From Rariloculus sp963665575 (lineage in GTDB: Bacteria > Pseudomonadota > Gammaproteobacteria > Steroidobacterales > Rariloculaceae): 64,000 nucleotides of DNA. The stretch covers positions 434,001 to 498,000 of the forward strand of contig CAXXDW010000003.1 in the NCBI GenBank assembly GCA_963665575.2, in the 5' to 3' direction. Below the pieces are notes generated by a model. It had not been told where the DNA came from, ran no database searches, and saw only the letters and a list, made by a program, of their open reading frames with translations. A program made the position numbers and the translations under genes. Shown one piece after another: positions 17,920 to 27,114 of the stretch (positions are counted from its first letter, which is position 1; each line of letters starts with the position of its first letter).

Positions 17920-19926
17920 TCAGCGCAGACCGCTGAAATACTCGCGTGCGCGGCTGAACGCTTCGGGACCGAGCTTCATCCCGATCAGACGGCCCGGGAT
18001 GTCGTCGGCCGGGGGATGGATGCCGCCCCACAGCCGCGACAGGCTGCATTGGTCGGAAGCGTCCACGTAGGTCGCCCATTCGAGCGTGATGTCGACGCTC
18101 GGCCCCTCCTCGAACACCAGAAACTGGTTCGTCGGTGCCGGGAAGTCGCTCTTGCCGCCAGGGAAGTAGGCGTCGCCGGTAAACAGCGTGAGAAGTTCCG
18201 CCGCCGTGCGCGAGTAGGTCGAGTGGCCGGAGACATAGCCCGCAAACGGCGGCGTCACGAAGGTCGGGCGCTGATAGGGCCACCACTCATCGGCGAGAAT
18301 CCAGTCGACGCCGGCGAAGTCGAATACCGGGTTGCTGATGTGCAAGGGCCCGCGCCATGCGTAGAGCTTGATCTTGCCGACGTTGAGTTCATCGGGACCC
18401 AGCGACCAGGGATCGTCCGCGAGCGGATCGCCCGGGCGCACGCAATCGATGACGCGATTGCTGCCGTCGCCGGCCGGATCTTCGGGATCGTCAATATACT
18501 CGATGCCGTCGGGGTGGTAGGGGCAGTCAGGGTCGTCCGGGTCGCTTGACTGGCCGCGCTCGGCCATGGCGCGAATCGCCGAAACCGGCCGCACATAGTC
18601 GTAACAGCCCTTGATACCCCAGGCGGCGATCGCAGCGTCGTGCATTGCGCCGCCGAGGGCGAAATAGATCTTGACGTCCCACTCGAGCGAGCCGAGGAGC
18701 GCTCCCGTGCCTTCGAACCGCCTGACGAGATCGGGATGCTCGCTGATCGTGTTGACGATCACGAACCAGTGCCCGGGCGGGGTCTCCGAATCCGGCCCGT
18801 CCGCCCAGAACTCCGCGATCGCGCGTGCATAGTCTGCGAGCGGCACGAGTTGCGGCTCATACGGAGCGCCGGTCGCGGGATTCACCTCATAGCCGGTTTC
18901 GGGCGTGCCGCCAGCAAGCAGGTCATAGAAATCGCGATGTTCGGCGAAATTCGCCGGATAGCCCTGGATGTTGCCGAGGCTTGCCGGCGAGATGTCGATG
19001 TGTTCGGTGCCGCGCCCGTTTTCCGGATCCAGATGCCCGGACCAGACGGCCACGAGCGAGTGGCCCCACTTGTACTCGGCCGCGAGCGGCCCGGCGTGCC
19101 CCGGCGGCGCCCCGGGATCGTGGTAAACCGGGTAGTTGAATCCGTCGCGTGGACAGGCGCCCATCTCGGCTGCGGTCAGCGAAAACGGGTGCACCCCACC
19201 CCACTCCGGGCCCACGAATTCAGGCGTGCCATCGACGATATTGCCGGACTGATCGATCGAAAGCGTCAGCGTGATCTGCTGCCAGCGATCGAGATCCACG
19301 ATGTCGGGATTGCCCGGCAACTCGGGCAGGATCGGAGGATTGAACGGTGCGTAGACCTCAGGCGCGTACGCGTTGGCTTCGTTCGAGCCGTCCTGCAGCC
19401 CGTAGGCGATATAGCACTCGGCGATGTAGTTGCCGAGCGCCGCCGGCGAACCCTGTTCATAAGCCGTGCTCGCATTGCTGATGTCGAAGCCGAGTTCGGC
19501 CATCGTGGCTTCGGCGAGTTCGGCGACGAATTCTGCGCCCGGTGAGTTCCGGAAACGATGCCGGATGATCCTGAACGCCGCGAAGCTGACGGCCTCCTCG
19601 CGCGCGACTTGACGATCACGCGGAAAATCCGGTGGTGTGTAGCCACAGTCGTAACCTGCCTGCGTCTTGCCGAGCAGCCAGGTCGATGCCGTGTCGTCGT
19701 ACGCCGCCCATGCATCGTACATCGCCGCTGAGCTGTGCCAGAGGTTGCGCGCATGCACGGTCGGACGTGCAAAATCGCTGCGGATTCCCTCCAGCAGGAC
19801 CTCGTTCCAGATCCGCGCGACCGAAACCTCCCGGTCGTCTTCGGTAAGCGGCGGCATGAATATGTCGCAGCCGACGACGCCGATAGCCAACGCTGCCACC
19901 GATACACCTGTCCCTGCTACTCGCAT
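17920..19926 (-). CDS. Vanadium-dependent haloperoxidase-like lipoprotein (PAP2 superfamily)
   Basis: Protein of 668 residues. The N-terminus (MRVAGTGVSVAALAIGVVGC) is a lipoprotein signal with Cys20. The C-terminal third carries the vanadate-site motifs in order: WDVKIYFALGGAMHDAAIA and GCYDYVRPVSAIR (Lys and Arg), PPFAGYVSGHSTYSR (Ser-Gly-His, about residue 560-575) and LSRLWGGIHPPADD (Arg and the second His, about 632-645). Such enzymes oxidise halide with hydrogen peroxide, or act as acid phosphatases when vanadate is absent. The N-terminal 300 residues match long bacterial members of this family. It lies 30 bases downstream of an ASPIC/UnbV gene on the same strand, a probable operon partner. 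Confidence 0.85.
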   Translation of the reverse strand: MRVAGTGVSVAALAIGVVGCDIFMPPLTEDDREVSVARIWNEVLLEGIRSDFARPTVHARNLWHSSAAMYDAWAAYDDTASTWLLGKTQAGYDCGYTPPDFPRDRQVAREEAVSFAAFRIIRHRFRNSPGAEFVAELAEATMAELGFDISNASTAYEQGSPAALGNYIAECYIAYGLQDGSNEANAYAPEVYAPFNPPILPELPGNPDIVDLDRWQQITLTLSIDQSGNIVDGTPEFVGPEWGGVHPFSLTAAEMGACPRDGFNYPVYHDPGAPPGHAGPLAAEYKWGHSLVAVWSGHLDPENGRGTEHIDISPASLGNIQGYPANFAEHRDFYDLLAGGTPETGYEVNPATGAPYEPQLVPLADYARAIAEFWADGPDSETPPGHWFVIVNTISEHPDLVRRFEGTGALLGSLEWDVKIYFALGGAMHDAAIAAWGIKGCYDYVRPVSAIRAMAERGQSSDPDDPDCPYHPDGIEYIDDPEDPAGDGSNRVIDCVRPGDPLADDPWSLGPDELNVGKIKLYAWRGPLHISNPVFDFAGVDWILADEWWPYQRPTFVTPPFAGYVSGHSTYSRTAAELLTLFTGDAYFPGGKSDFPAPTNQFLVFEEGPSVDITLEWATYVDASDQCSLSRLWGGIHPPADDIPGRLIGMKLGPEAFSRAREYFSGLR

Positions 19927-19956
19927 CGATCTCGATCGGGCTCTGGTTGCCGCGCC

Positions 19957-21732
19957 TCAGGGCGGTGGCGGTTCCGGTTGCGTGATCACAAGGGTCTGCC
20001 CCGGCTGGCTGGCCGCGATTGGGCCGGTCAATCTGGTTCCGAACTGTACCGGGCCAGCTCCTGAGTCGATCGCCGGCCATTCCACCAGGAGTTCGTCAAC
20101 GCTTGTCGACGCACCGAGCCCGAAGATTTGGACCGTCGGGTTCTGTGACGTGTAGTTGCTGCCGATCATGATCTCACGCATCTGCACGGTATCACCGGTC
20201 ACGGCAATGATCCGGGCACCGGCGGCCTCGGTATTGGGCGGCAGCCCCTCAAGCTTGACGCGCAGGAAGTTTCGTCCGGCGGCAGCGCTGCGGTTCTCCC
20301 AGAGAGTCGCGGAAATGCCGGGCGCGTCGGTCAGTTCGAGGATGTCCATATCGCCGTCATGATCGAAATCCGCGCAGACGACGCCGCGCCCGGAAGTGCC
20401 CGTGGCGAGTCCCAGCGCTCTCGCTTCATCAGTGTAGGTTCCTGCCTCGTTCATCACGAATGCCCTGGCATCAGGTGTTTGCCAAACCTGGTGGCCGAGG
20501 TACGGTTCCGACCAGCCGTTCGTGTGATAAATGTCGAGATCGGAGTCGTTGTCGATGTCAAGCAAACAGGCGCCCCAACCCCAGGACCCGTCCGCGACCC
20601 CGAGTCGTGCGGTGTCATCGACAAAGCTGCTGCCGTCGTTTGTGTACAGCCGATTGCCGTGCGGTGTGATGATGTCGTTGCCGGGACCCAGGACGCTCGA
20701 GATGAACCAGTCCAGATCGCCATCGTTGTCGATGTCGCCGAGCGCCGACCCCATCCCGAACTGGGCTTCGCGCAGGATCGGGTTTTCGAGGCTTCGAAAC
20801 GTTCCGTCACCGTTGTTGATGGCGAGCTGGGTTGTCCCGAAGTCCGCCGCGATGGCGATATCCGGCCAGGGATCATCGTTGATGCGTGCAAAGGTCGGTG
20901 TGAAGGTAAAGTCGAACTCCTGGGCCGAGAACGGAAAATCCAGGGTGCCCGGATAAGTGCGGGTGAGCCAGATCAAATCCGACATTCCGGTTTCTTCGCT
21001 GACGTTCACGAAGCGAATACCCGACTCATCGGACTCGTTTCTCCACAGGTGGTCGGTCTCCAGCAGACGCGGACCGGTCAGCTTGTAAAGCCTGTCTGGC
21101 GTGGCCCAGTGCGCCAGGAACATGTCGAGGTCACCGTCCAGATCGTAGTCTCCGAATCCTGCGGAAATCGTATGCTCGGCGACCATCTGTTCAATGTCCG
21201 GCGAATTCGACGTGACGTCGGCAAACACACAGTCGCCCTGGTTTTCGTAGATCTTGCTCGGATCGTCGTAGATGCCGCCGACAAACAGGTCGAGATCGCC
21301 GTCGCCATCCATGTCGGCAAACGTCGGACCGCTGTGGCGATCATTGTTCTTGCCGCCAGGCCGCGTGTTGGCGACGCCTGCATCGCCGGCATTGTCTTCA
21401 AACAACATGCCGTTGCCTTGCTCTGCGAGCTGATTCAGATACAGGCGATTGGGCCCACCGCCGCCGTCCGGTCCACCGGTGTTGCCATACGTAATGAACA
21501 GATCAATGTCGCTGTCGTTGTCGCAATCGCCGGCCGCCGCCCCGCCGAATGAATTAATCGAGACCTGGTAGGCGATATCGCCTCTCGGAATCAGGGCAGG
21601 TCGCGTATAGCCGACCTGGTAGGCGATGTTCGAAGCTGCCGTCACGTCGACGAAGGCCGACTGTGGTGGAGGCGCTTCTGCCGGAGTTGGCGGTGACGGC
21701 GAGGAAGCGGAGCCTCCCCCGTCGCCGCACGC
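19957..21732 (-). pseudogene. ASPIC/UnbV (CRTAC1-like) lipoprotein gene, 3' part left of the IS insertion
   Basis: Reading frame of about 590 codons without its start. It begins in the lipoprotein linker (C-G-D-G-G-G-S...) and has FVDVTAASNIAY, many VCBS/FG-GAP calcium loops (DNDSDIDLF, DMDGDGDLDLF, DYDLDGDLDMF, DIDNDGDLDWF, DFDHDGDMDIL) and a C-terminal ASPIC/UnbV domain (LRVKLEGL, GARIIAVTGD, SNYTSQNPTVQIFGLG). This is the beta-propeller family of CRTAC1. Joined to 23398-23356 across the 4-bp target duplication it restores one frame of about 604 codons. Bases 21733-23355 (IS1380) cut it inside the signal peptide. The paralog at 23494-25293 is intact. Any product from an internal start would lack the export signal. 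Confidence 0.9.
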
Positions 21733-21761
21733 GCCTAGCCCGAATATTGCATGAGTGAGGC

Positions 21762-21826
21762 GGGCAAGGCGTAGTATCTTCGATATAATTCAGTTACTTA
21801 CGCTGACATCGAAGGACGCCTTGCCC
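21762..21826 (+). promoter_or_regulatory. Long inverted repeat and internal promoter in the transposase leader
   Basis: GGGCAAGGCGT (21762-21772) is perfectly complementary to ACGCCTTGCCC (21816-21826), which abuts the transposase ATG. Inside it CTTCGAT (21778-21784) pairs with ATCGAAG (21808-21814). A perfect TATAAT lies at 21784-21789, so native transcripts would start near 21796, in the loop, and lack the left arm. Only read-through transcripts from outside could fold and hide the AAGGA ribosome site at 21812-21816. This is an anti-read-through device in form. Confidence 0.6.
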
Positions 21827-23140
21827 ATGACGGATTGTATCCGGGAACCACTGTTCTTTCCACGCTGCAAGGGCCGCCGGGTGGAGGCTCGTTTTTCCGG
21901 CGGCGCCATCACCTCCAATGGCGGCGCGGTACTGCTGCGCCAGGCCGATCGGGCCTTGGGATTGACCGAGCGGGTGGCGAAGGCGCTTTCGGACCCGCGC
22001 CGCCGGGCCAGTTGCCGGCACGATGCCTTGGCGATCGTCCGCCAGCGGATTTATGGACTGGCGCTGGGCTATGAGGACCTGAACGACCACGACGAACTGC
22101 GGCGGGACCTGGCGCTGCAGACGGCCGTGGACAGCGACCGGGCCTTGGCCAGTGCCTCGACCTTGTGCCGGTTCGAGCGGCGGGCGGGCCGGGACGAGGC
22201 GGTGCGGTTGCACGAGGTCCTGGTGGACCGGTTCATTGCGTCGTACAAGCGGCCGCCCCGGCGCTTGGTCTTGGACTTCGACGCCACCGACGACCGGGTG
22301 CACGGGCAGCAGGTGGGCCGATTTTTTCACGGCTATTACAACCACTACTGTTTTCTGCCCTTGTATGTGTTCTGCGGCGACCGGCTGCTGGTGAGCTACT
22401 TGCGCCCGAGCAAGATCGACGGCGCCCGGCACGCCTGGGCGGTGTTGGCCTTGCTGGTCAAGCGGCTTCGCCGGGCCTGGCCGAAGGTCCGGATCGTGTT
22501 TCGCGGCGACAGCGGCTTTTGCCGCTGGCGGCTGCTGGCCTGGTGCGAGCGCAAGGGCGTCGACTACATCGTCGGGATCGCCCGCAACCCGCGGTTGAAC
22601 GAACTCGCTCAACCCCGGTTGACTGAGGCCCGCCAAGCCTACCGGCGCACCCAACGCAAGCAGCGCCTGTTCGATGACTTGGCCTATGCCGCCCAGACCT
22701 GGGACCGGCCAAGGCGGGTGATCGTCAAGGCCGAGCACACCTCAAGAGGCGCCAACCCGCGCTATGTCGTCACCAACCTGACCGGCGCACCGCAACACCT
22801 CTACGACGCGGTGTATTGTGCTCGCGGCGACATGGAGAACAGGATCAAGGAACAACAGCTGGACCTGTTCGCCGACCGCACCAGTTGCCACGAGTGGTGG
22901 CCCAACCAATACCGCGTGCTGCTCTCCGCCCTGGCCTATGTGCTGCTCGACACGATCCGCCGGATCGCCCTGGCCGACACCGAGCTGGCCCGCGCCTATG
23001 TCGGCACGATCCGGCTCAGGCTTCTGAAGATCGGCGCCGTGGTGCTGCGCAACACCCGGCGCGTGCAGCTATTGCTGTCCAGCAGCCATCCACATCAGGA
23101 CCTGTTCCTCACCGCCGCGGTTCGGCTGAAGCCCGGATAA
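21827..23140 (+). CDS. IS1380-family transposase
   Basis: Protein of 437 residues from the ATG at 21827 (MTDCIREPLFFP). The earlier in-frame start at 21755 lies in the terminal repeat. DDE residues are visible: Asp in LVLDFDATDDRVHG, Asp in IVFRGDSGF, and Glu in CARGDMENRIKEQQ, with the family's YNHYCFLPLYVFCGD and QYRVLLSALAYVLL segments. It cuts and pastes the element. The frame is complete, so the element may be active. Translation from read-through RNA is probably blocked by the leader hairpin. Confidence 0.95.
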   Translation: MTDCIREPLFFPRCKGRRVEARFSGGAITSNGGAVLLRQADRALGLTERVAKALSDPRRRASCRHDALAIVRQRIYGLALGYEDLNDHDELRRDLALQTAVDSDRALASASTLCRFERRAGRDEAVRLHEVLVDRFIASYKRPPRRLVLDFDATDDRVHGQQVGRFFHGYYNHYCFLPLYVFCGDRLLVSYLRPSKIDGARHAWAVLALLVKRLRRAWPKVRIVFRGDSGFCRWRLLAWCERKGVDYIVGIARNPRLNELAQPRLTEARQAYRRTQRKQRLFDDLAYAAQTWDRPRRVIVKAEHTSRGANPRYVVTNLTGAPQHLYDAVYCARGDMENRIKEQQLDLFADRTSCHEWWPNQYRVLLSALAYVLLDTIRRIALADTELARAYVGTIRLRLLKIGAVVLRNTRRVQLLLSSSHPHQDLFLTAAVRLKPG

Positions 23141-23355
23141 CGGCGCTTCGGCGAACGCCGGCCACTCGGGCGGGTCCCGCCCACAGATCACCTCGCCCCA
23201 AGCCCGCAAAACCGCCTCAGCCTGCCGAAAAACGCCTCGGCTAATCGCCTCGCGCGTGCCGGTCCCCTTGCCCGCAACCGAATCGGCACGAATCCCGCCC
23301 AAAACAGACGACGGGCTCCGGGACCCAGCGCACTCATGCAATATCCGGGCTAGGA

Positions 23356-23398
23356 ACGCAAACGATAACCCAGCCAGCCTTCCAACTGACCTTTTCAT
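23356..23398 (-). pseudogene. Severed 5' end of the ASPIC/UnbV lipoprotein gene
   Basis: ATG at 23398 followed by 14 codons (MKRSVGRLAGLSFA) of a basic then hydrophobic signal sequence, ending at the right ACGC duplication. Joined to base 21728 the next codon becomes Cys, giving A-C-G-D-G-G-G-S, a lipoprotein-like junction. Reading on into the element instead yields a meaningless fusion. Confidence 0.85.
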
Positions 23399-23493
23399 CT
23401 GGCTTATTCTACGTGCAAGTGTCGACCAGCGTGTCGGGCGAGAGAATACGCGACCTGCGGCATTGGTCCTCATCGGGCTCATGATGCCGCACC

Positions 23494-25293
23494 TCAGGGC
23501 GGTGTCAGCTCCGGTTGCGTGATCACAAGGGTCTGGCCCGGCTGGCTGGCCGCGATGGGGCCGGTCAGTCTGGTTCCCAACTGCACCGGGCCTGCACCGG
23601 AGTCGACCGCCGGCCATTCCACGAGAAGCTCGTCGACGGTTGTCGACGAATCGAGCCCGAAGATTTGTACCGTCGGATTCTGTGAGATGTAGTTGCTGCC
23701 GATCATGATCTCGCGCATCTGCGTGGTGTCGCCGGTCACGGCGATGATCCTTGCGCCGGCGGCTTCGGTATTGGGCCGCAGCCCCTCGAGCTTGACGCGC
23801 AGAAAGTTGCGGCCGGCAGCAGCAGTCCGGTTCTCCCATAGCCTGGCGGAATTTCCGGGGGCATCGGTGAGTTCGAGGATGTCCGTGTCGCCGTCATTGT
23901 CGAAATCAGCGCACACGACGCCGCGTCCCGAAGTCATCTCGGCCAATCCCAGCGCGTGCGCTTCGTCGGTGTACCTGCCTGCCTCGTTCATGAGGAACGC
24001 CCTGGCGTGAGGCGTTTGCCACACCTGATGGCCGAGATACGGTTCCGACCAGCCATTCGTGTGGTAGATGTCGAGATCGGAATCGTTATCGATGTCCAGA
24101 AAACAGGCGCCCCAACCCCAGGATCCGTCCGCGACCCCGAGTCGCGCGGTGTCATCGATCAAGCCGCTGCCATCGTTCGTGTACAGGCGATTGCCCCAGG
24201 GTTCGAGATCGAGGCTCTCGTCGCCGGGTCCCAGGATACTGGTAACGAACCAGTCGAGATCGCCGTCGTTGTCGATGTCGCCGAGCGCCGATCCCATTCC
24301 GTACTGAGCCGTGCCCAGGACCGGATTGTCGAGGCTGCGGAACGTGCCGTCACCGTTGTTGATCGCGAGCTGGGTTGTCCCGAAGTCCGCCGCGATGGCG
24401 ATGTCAGGCCAGGGATCGTCGTTGATGCGTGCAAAGGTCGCTGTAAACGTAAAGTCCGCGTCCTGTGGCCAGACGTAGAAGTCCAGGGCGCGGGTACTCC
24501 AGCTCAAGCCGGAAATCCCGGTTTCTTCGCTGACGTTGACGAAGCGGATACCCGACTCGTCGGACTCATTTCTCCATAGATGGTCGGTCTCCAGCAACTC
24601 GACGGCGCCATCCACGTACGCGCCGTATACCCTGTCGCGCGTGGCCCAGTGGGTCAGGAACATGTCGAGGTCGCCGTCCAGATCGTAGTCGCCGAATCCT
24701 GCCGAGAGCGTGTGCGAGGCCAGCATATTTACGATGTCCGGCGAGTTCGATGTGACATCAGCGAACAGGCACTCGCCCTGGTTTTCGTAAATCTTGTTAG
24801 GGTCGTCGTGGACACCGCCGAGAAACAGATCCAGGTCGCCATCGCCATCCATGTCGGCGAAAGCGGGGCCGCTGTGACGATCGTTGTTCCGGCCGTCCGG
24901 CCGTGTGTTGGCGACACCGGCCTCCGCGGCGATGTCCTCGAACAGCAGGCCATTGCCTTGTTCTGCGAGCTGATTCAGATACATCCGATTCGGCCCGCCG
25001 CCGCCGTCCGGTCCACCGGTATTGCCATACGTAATGAACAAGTCGATGTCGCCGTCGTTGTCGCAATCGCCCGCGGCCGCGCCTCCGAATGTCGACTCCG
25101 TGACTGCCCGCGGTTCCCTGATCAGGTAGGGTCGGGTATAGCCAACCTGGTAGGCGATATTCGACGCTTCCGTCACGTCGACGAAGGGTGGCAGAGCGGC
25201 AGGGGGATCGGTCTGCGGCGACGCGGAACCGGCAAGCAGCAAGAGCGACAACGCTGCCAGCTTCGCGATGGCTGACATCTTCATCGATTTCAT
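23494..25293 (-). CDS. ASPIC/UnbV (CRTAC1-like) repeat protein, intact paralog
   Basis: Protein of 599 residues from the ATG at 25293 (MKSMKMSAIAKLAAL), with GGTGAG about eight bases upstream; the GTG at 25305 is an alternative. Signal peptide to about residue 25. The body has FVDVTEASNIAYQVGYTRP, at least six Asp-rich calcium loops of the VCBS/FG-GAP type, and a C-terminal ASPIC/UnbV domain ending ITQPELTPP. It is highly similar along its whole length to the gene broken by the IS element, a tandem duplicate separated by 95 bases before the insertion. The family forms seven-bladed propellers in extracellular or periplasmic space; here it is linked to the haloperoxidase gene downstream. Confidence 0.9.
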   Translation of the reverse strand: MKSMKMSAIAKLAALSLLLLAGSASPQTDPPAALPPFVDVTEASNIAYQVGYTRPYLIREPRAVTESTFGGAAAGDCDNDGDIDLFITYGNTGGPDGGGGPNRMYLNQLAEQGNGLLFEDIAAEAGVANTRPDGRNNDRHSGPAFADMDGDGDLDLFLGGVHDDPNKIYENQGECLFADVTSNSPDIVNMLASHTLSAGFGDYDLDGDLDMFLTHWATRDRVYGAYVDGAVELLETDHLWRNESDESGIRFVNVSEETGISGLSWSTRALDFYVWPQDADFTFTATFARINDDPWPDIAIAADFGTTQLAINNGDGTFRSLDNPVLGTAQYGMGSALGDIDNDGDLDWFVTSILGPGDESLDLEPWGNRLYTNDGSGLIDDTARLGVADGSWGWGACFLDIDNDSDLDIYHTNGWSEPYLGHQVWQTPHARAFLMNEAGRYTDEAHALGLAEMTSGRGVVCADFDNDGDTDILELTDAPGNSARLWENRTAAAGRNFLRVKLEGLRPNTEAAGARIIAVTGDTTQMREIMIGSNYISQNPTVQIFGLDSSTTVDELLVEWPAVDSGAGPVQLGTRLTGPIAASQPGQTLVITQPELTPP

Positions 25294-25328
25294 TGCTGGG
25301 CTCACCGAATTTCAGACAAGGTGCACAC

Positions 25329-26006
25329 TCAAACGCCGGCGATGCTGAAGTTCATGGCGATCGAGATGCGCTCGCGCGTGCCGCGATACGGGCACACGCC
25401 GTGTTGCAGCCAGCTCGGGAACACGATTATCGCGCCCGAGCGCGGCGTCAGTCTCTGCGACTCTCCGAGGGAAAGCCCGTCAGGGCCGGGGAAGGTCAGC
25501 CGCGGCGCGTACATGACCGGTGCCACGCCGCGTGGATCGGCGATCTCGAACTCGCCGCCGAGCGTCGGGTCTTCGCTGATGCCCCCGTCGTCGACGTAGT
25601 AACCGGCCGACCACAGTGCGCCCGGATGGGTGTGGAACTGGTTGCCGTGGCCCGTCCGGTTTACGTTGGCCCAGCAGTTGATCCGCCAGGCCAGCTCTTC
25701 ACGCTTGCCGGTGCGGTCGACCGTGGCATCGTCGACGATGGCCCGGGCGAAGGCCAGCACTCTCTGCATCGGCGTACCGCCCCATTGGTGCAGGTCCCAG
25801 CTCGACTGCCAGCCGCCGCGGTTGGAACGCTCCACCGATTCGCTCACTTGCTCGCGGGCGAGGATGATGGACCTGAGTTCCGCGTTCAGCGCTTCGGCGT
25901 CCGGCATGGTGGCGATCAGCAGGGGCGTCGGAAAGAGCTTGAGCACCGTCAGATCCGGCGGCGGCCCAACGCCTGCAGCCCCGCCGGGTGGCGTGTGGTC
26001 GGCCAT
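25329..26006 (-). CDS. 2OG-Fe(II) oxygenase family protein (TIGR02466-like)
   Basis: Protein of 225 residues; AGGAAG lies six bases before the ATG. The order of motifs is that of the N-terminal half of the double oxygenase at 14812-16242: LFPTPLLIA, WANVNRTGHGNQFHTHPGAL with His125 and His127, SAGYYVDDGG, a PGPDG strand, SGAIIVFPSWLQHGV (distal His) and ERISIAMNFSI (2-oxoglutarate Arg). It is a cytoplasmic non-haem iron dioxygenase; the substrate is not indicated. It lies 35 bases upstream of the intact ASPIC/UnbV gene on the same strand, probably one transcript: oxygenase, ASPIC/UnbV, ASPIC/UnbV, haloperoxidase. Confidence 0.85.
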   Translation of the reverse strand: MADHTPPGGAAGVGPPPDLTVLKLFPTPLLIATMPDAEALNAELRSIILAREQVSESVERSNRGGWQSSWDLHQWGGTPMQRVLAFARAIVDDATVDRTGKREELAWRINCWANVNRTGHGNQFHTHPGALWSAGYYVDDGGISEDPTLGGEFEIADPRGVAPVMYAPRLTFPGPDGLSLGESQRLTPRSGAIIVFPSWLQHGVCPYRGTRERISIAMNFSIAGV

Positions 26007-26303
26007 ATCGCTTCCTCAGCAGGCACTCGCGCAGCACGGGGAAATTCCGCGGAGAGCCGCGCGAGCCGGTTCCGTTTCGCGGCAATTATACTTGCAGGCT
26101 CCGAGGCGCGTACACGGATCGCTTTTACACCAATCGACCCGGATGCGCACACAGATTCCGGGGTCGGCTGTCGGCCTGCCGCACGTCGTTGCCGTCCGCC
26201 TCCCTCAGCTATACTCGCACGCTGCCCGGTCGCTGCAATGATAGACATATGAGACTCCTGCATCCTGACGGACCGTCGCCAGGCGGATCGCGACGATGAA
26301 CTC

Positions 26304-27041
26304 ATGCTGACCGAGACGGACGTTCGCATGGCTGTCGCGAATGCGATCAGCTTTCTCAACCGCGTACGGGAACCGCACGCCCTGCTGTTCATGGGTCTCA
26401 TACACCGGCGCTGCGGGGTCGAGGAGTTCGCCGATTGCCTCGAACGCTACGACGAGGTGCTGCCCGAACACCCCGATCGCGCACCCGTGCTGCGGGTGTT
26501 TCGACGCATGTTCGACGCCAACAACCCGTTGCAGCCTGACGACTGGGAACATGTGACGATACAGACCGACCGGCTCCTCGTCACAGCGCTCTATTGCGAT
26601 CGACTGGGCTTGCCCACAGATTTCGCCGAAGTGCTCGGCAGAGCCGTCAGCCAGGGAGGTTACGCGGCCACCCACGCGCTTTTGTCGTGGATCTGGATTC
26701 AGGAGAACGGCTGCGAACTGGCGGTGCCGGGCGGTTTCGTCGAGGACATGTATCGGAAAGTCGCCGCAATAATCGACGAGGATTCGACCTCGGTGAATGA
26801 CATCAAGCTCGAAGCAGGTGCATTCCTGTGCCTGGCGCGCGAGAGCGCGCGGGTCGACCCCGGTTTTGTCCGGCGCGTTGTCCGGTTTCAGAACGACGAT
26901 GGCGGTTGGGGCACGCCGGCCGAGGGCGCCGGCAATCCGGACGAGTCATCGTGGCACTCGACGATCCTGGCACTGATCATCGTGCTCCATGTGAGGTTTC
27001 CGGAAACGCAAAACGCGCCGGATCACTGGCGCTACGCCTGA
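26304..27041 (+). CDS. Alpha-helical protein with a terpene-cyclase-like QW motif (right paralog)
   Basis: Protein of 245 residues from the ATG at 26304. It aligns end to end with the protein at 10292-11020: REPHALLFMGLIHR, GVEEFADCLERYDEV, LRVFRRM, NNPLQPDDW, LSWIWIQENGCELAV, VRFQNDDGGWG (about 198-208) and WHSTILALIIVLHV. The single QxxDGGW unit points to an (alpha/alpha)-barrel relative of prenyltransferases or terpene cyclases, but catalytic residues are not evident. It converges on the right TonB receptor and shares its terminator region. It is one of a pair of genes each kept beside a receptor of the same family. Confidence 0.75.
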   Translation: MLTETDVRMAVANAISFLNRVREPHALLFMGLIHRRCGVEEFADCLERYDEVLPEHPDRAPVLRVFRRMFDANNPLQPDDWEHVTIQTDRLLVTALYCDRLGLPTDFAEVLGRAVSQGGYAATHALLSWIWIQENGCELAVPGGFVEDMYRKVAAIIDEDSTSVNDIKLEAGAFLCLARESARVDPGFVRRVVRFQNDDGGWGTPAEGAGNPDESSWHSTILALIIVLHVRFPETQNAPDHWRYA

Positions 27042-27054
27042 AATCGGCGCACCG

Positions 27055-27087
27055 AAAAAAAAGAGCGGCGGGACCAGGCCCGCCGCT
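27055..27087 (-). terminator. Intrinsic terminator of the right TonB receptor
   Basis: AGCGGCGGG (27064-27072) pairs perfectly with CCCGCCGCT (27079-27087) over a 6-base loop. Eight A at 27055-27062 on the plus strand give a U tract in minus-strand RNA. It is the same GC-rich stem as at the left receptor. Confidence 0.9.
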
Positions 27088-27114
27088 AACAAGGTTTCAG
27101 GACTCAGGATCGGA

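Larger units (their letters stand above)
21733..23355 (+). mobile_element. IS1380-family insertion sequence, complete
   Basis: Element of 1,623 bp. Left end CCTAGCCCGAATATTGCATGAGTG (21734-21757) and right end (23331-23354, read inverted) are 24-bp inverted repeats with one mismatch. ACGC stands on both sides (21729-21732 and 23356-23359), the 4-bp duplication typical of the family. It contains one transposase gene plus about 190 noncoding bases before the right end. It is inserted in the signal-peptide region of an ASPIC/UnbV gene and appears intact. Confidence 0.95.

Noticed and set aside
23069..23839. 256-codon minus-strand frame across the right end of the IS element
   Set aside because: It mixes ASPIC/UnbV antisense codons, the severed signal peptide and IS sequence; not a gene.
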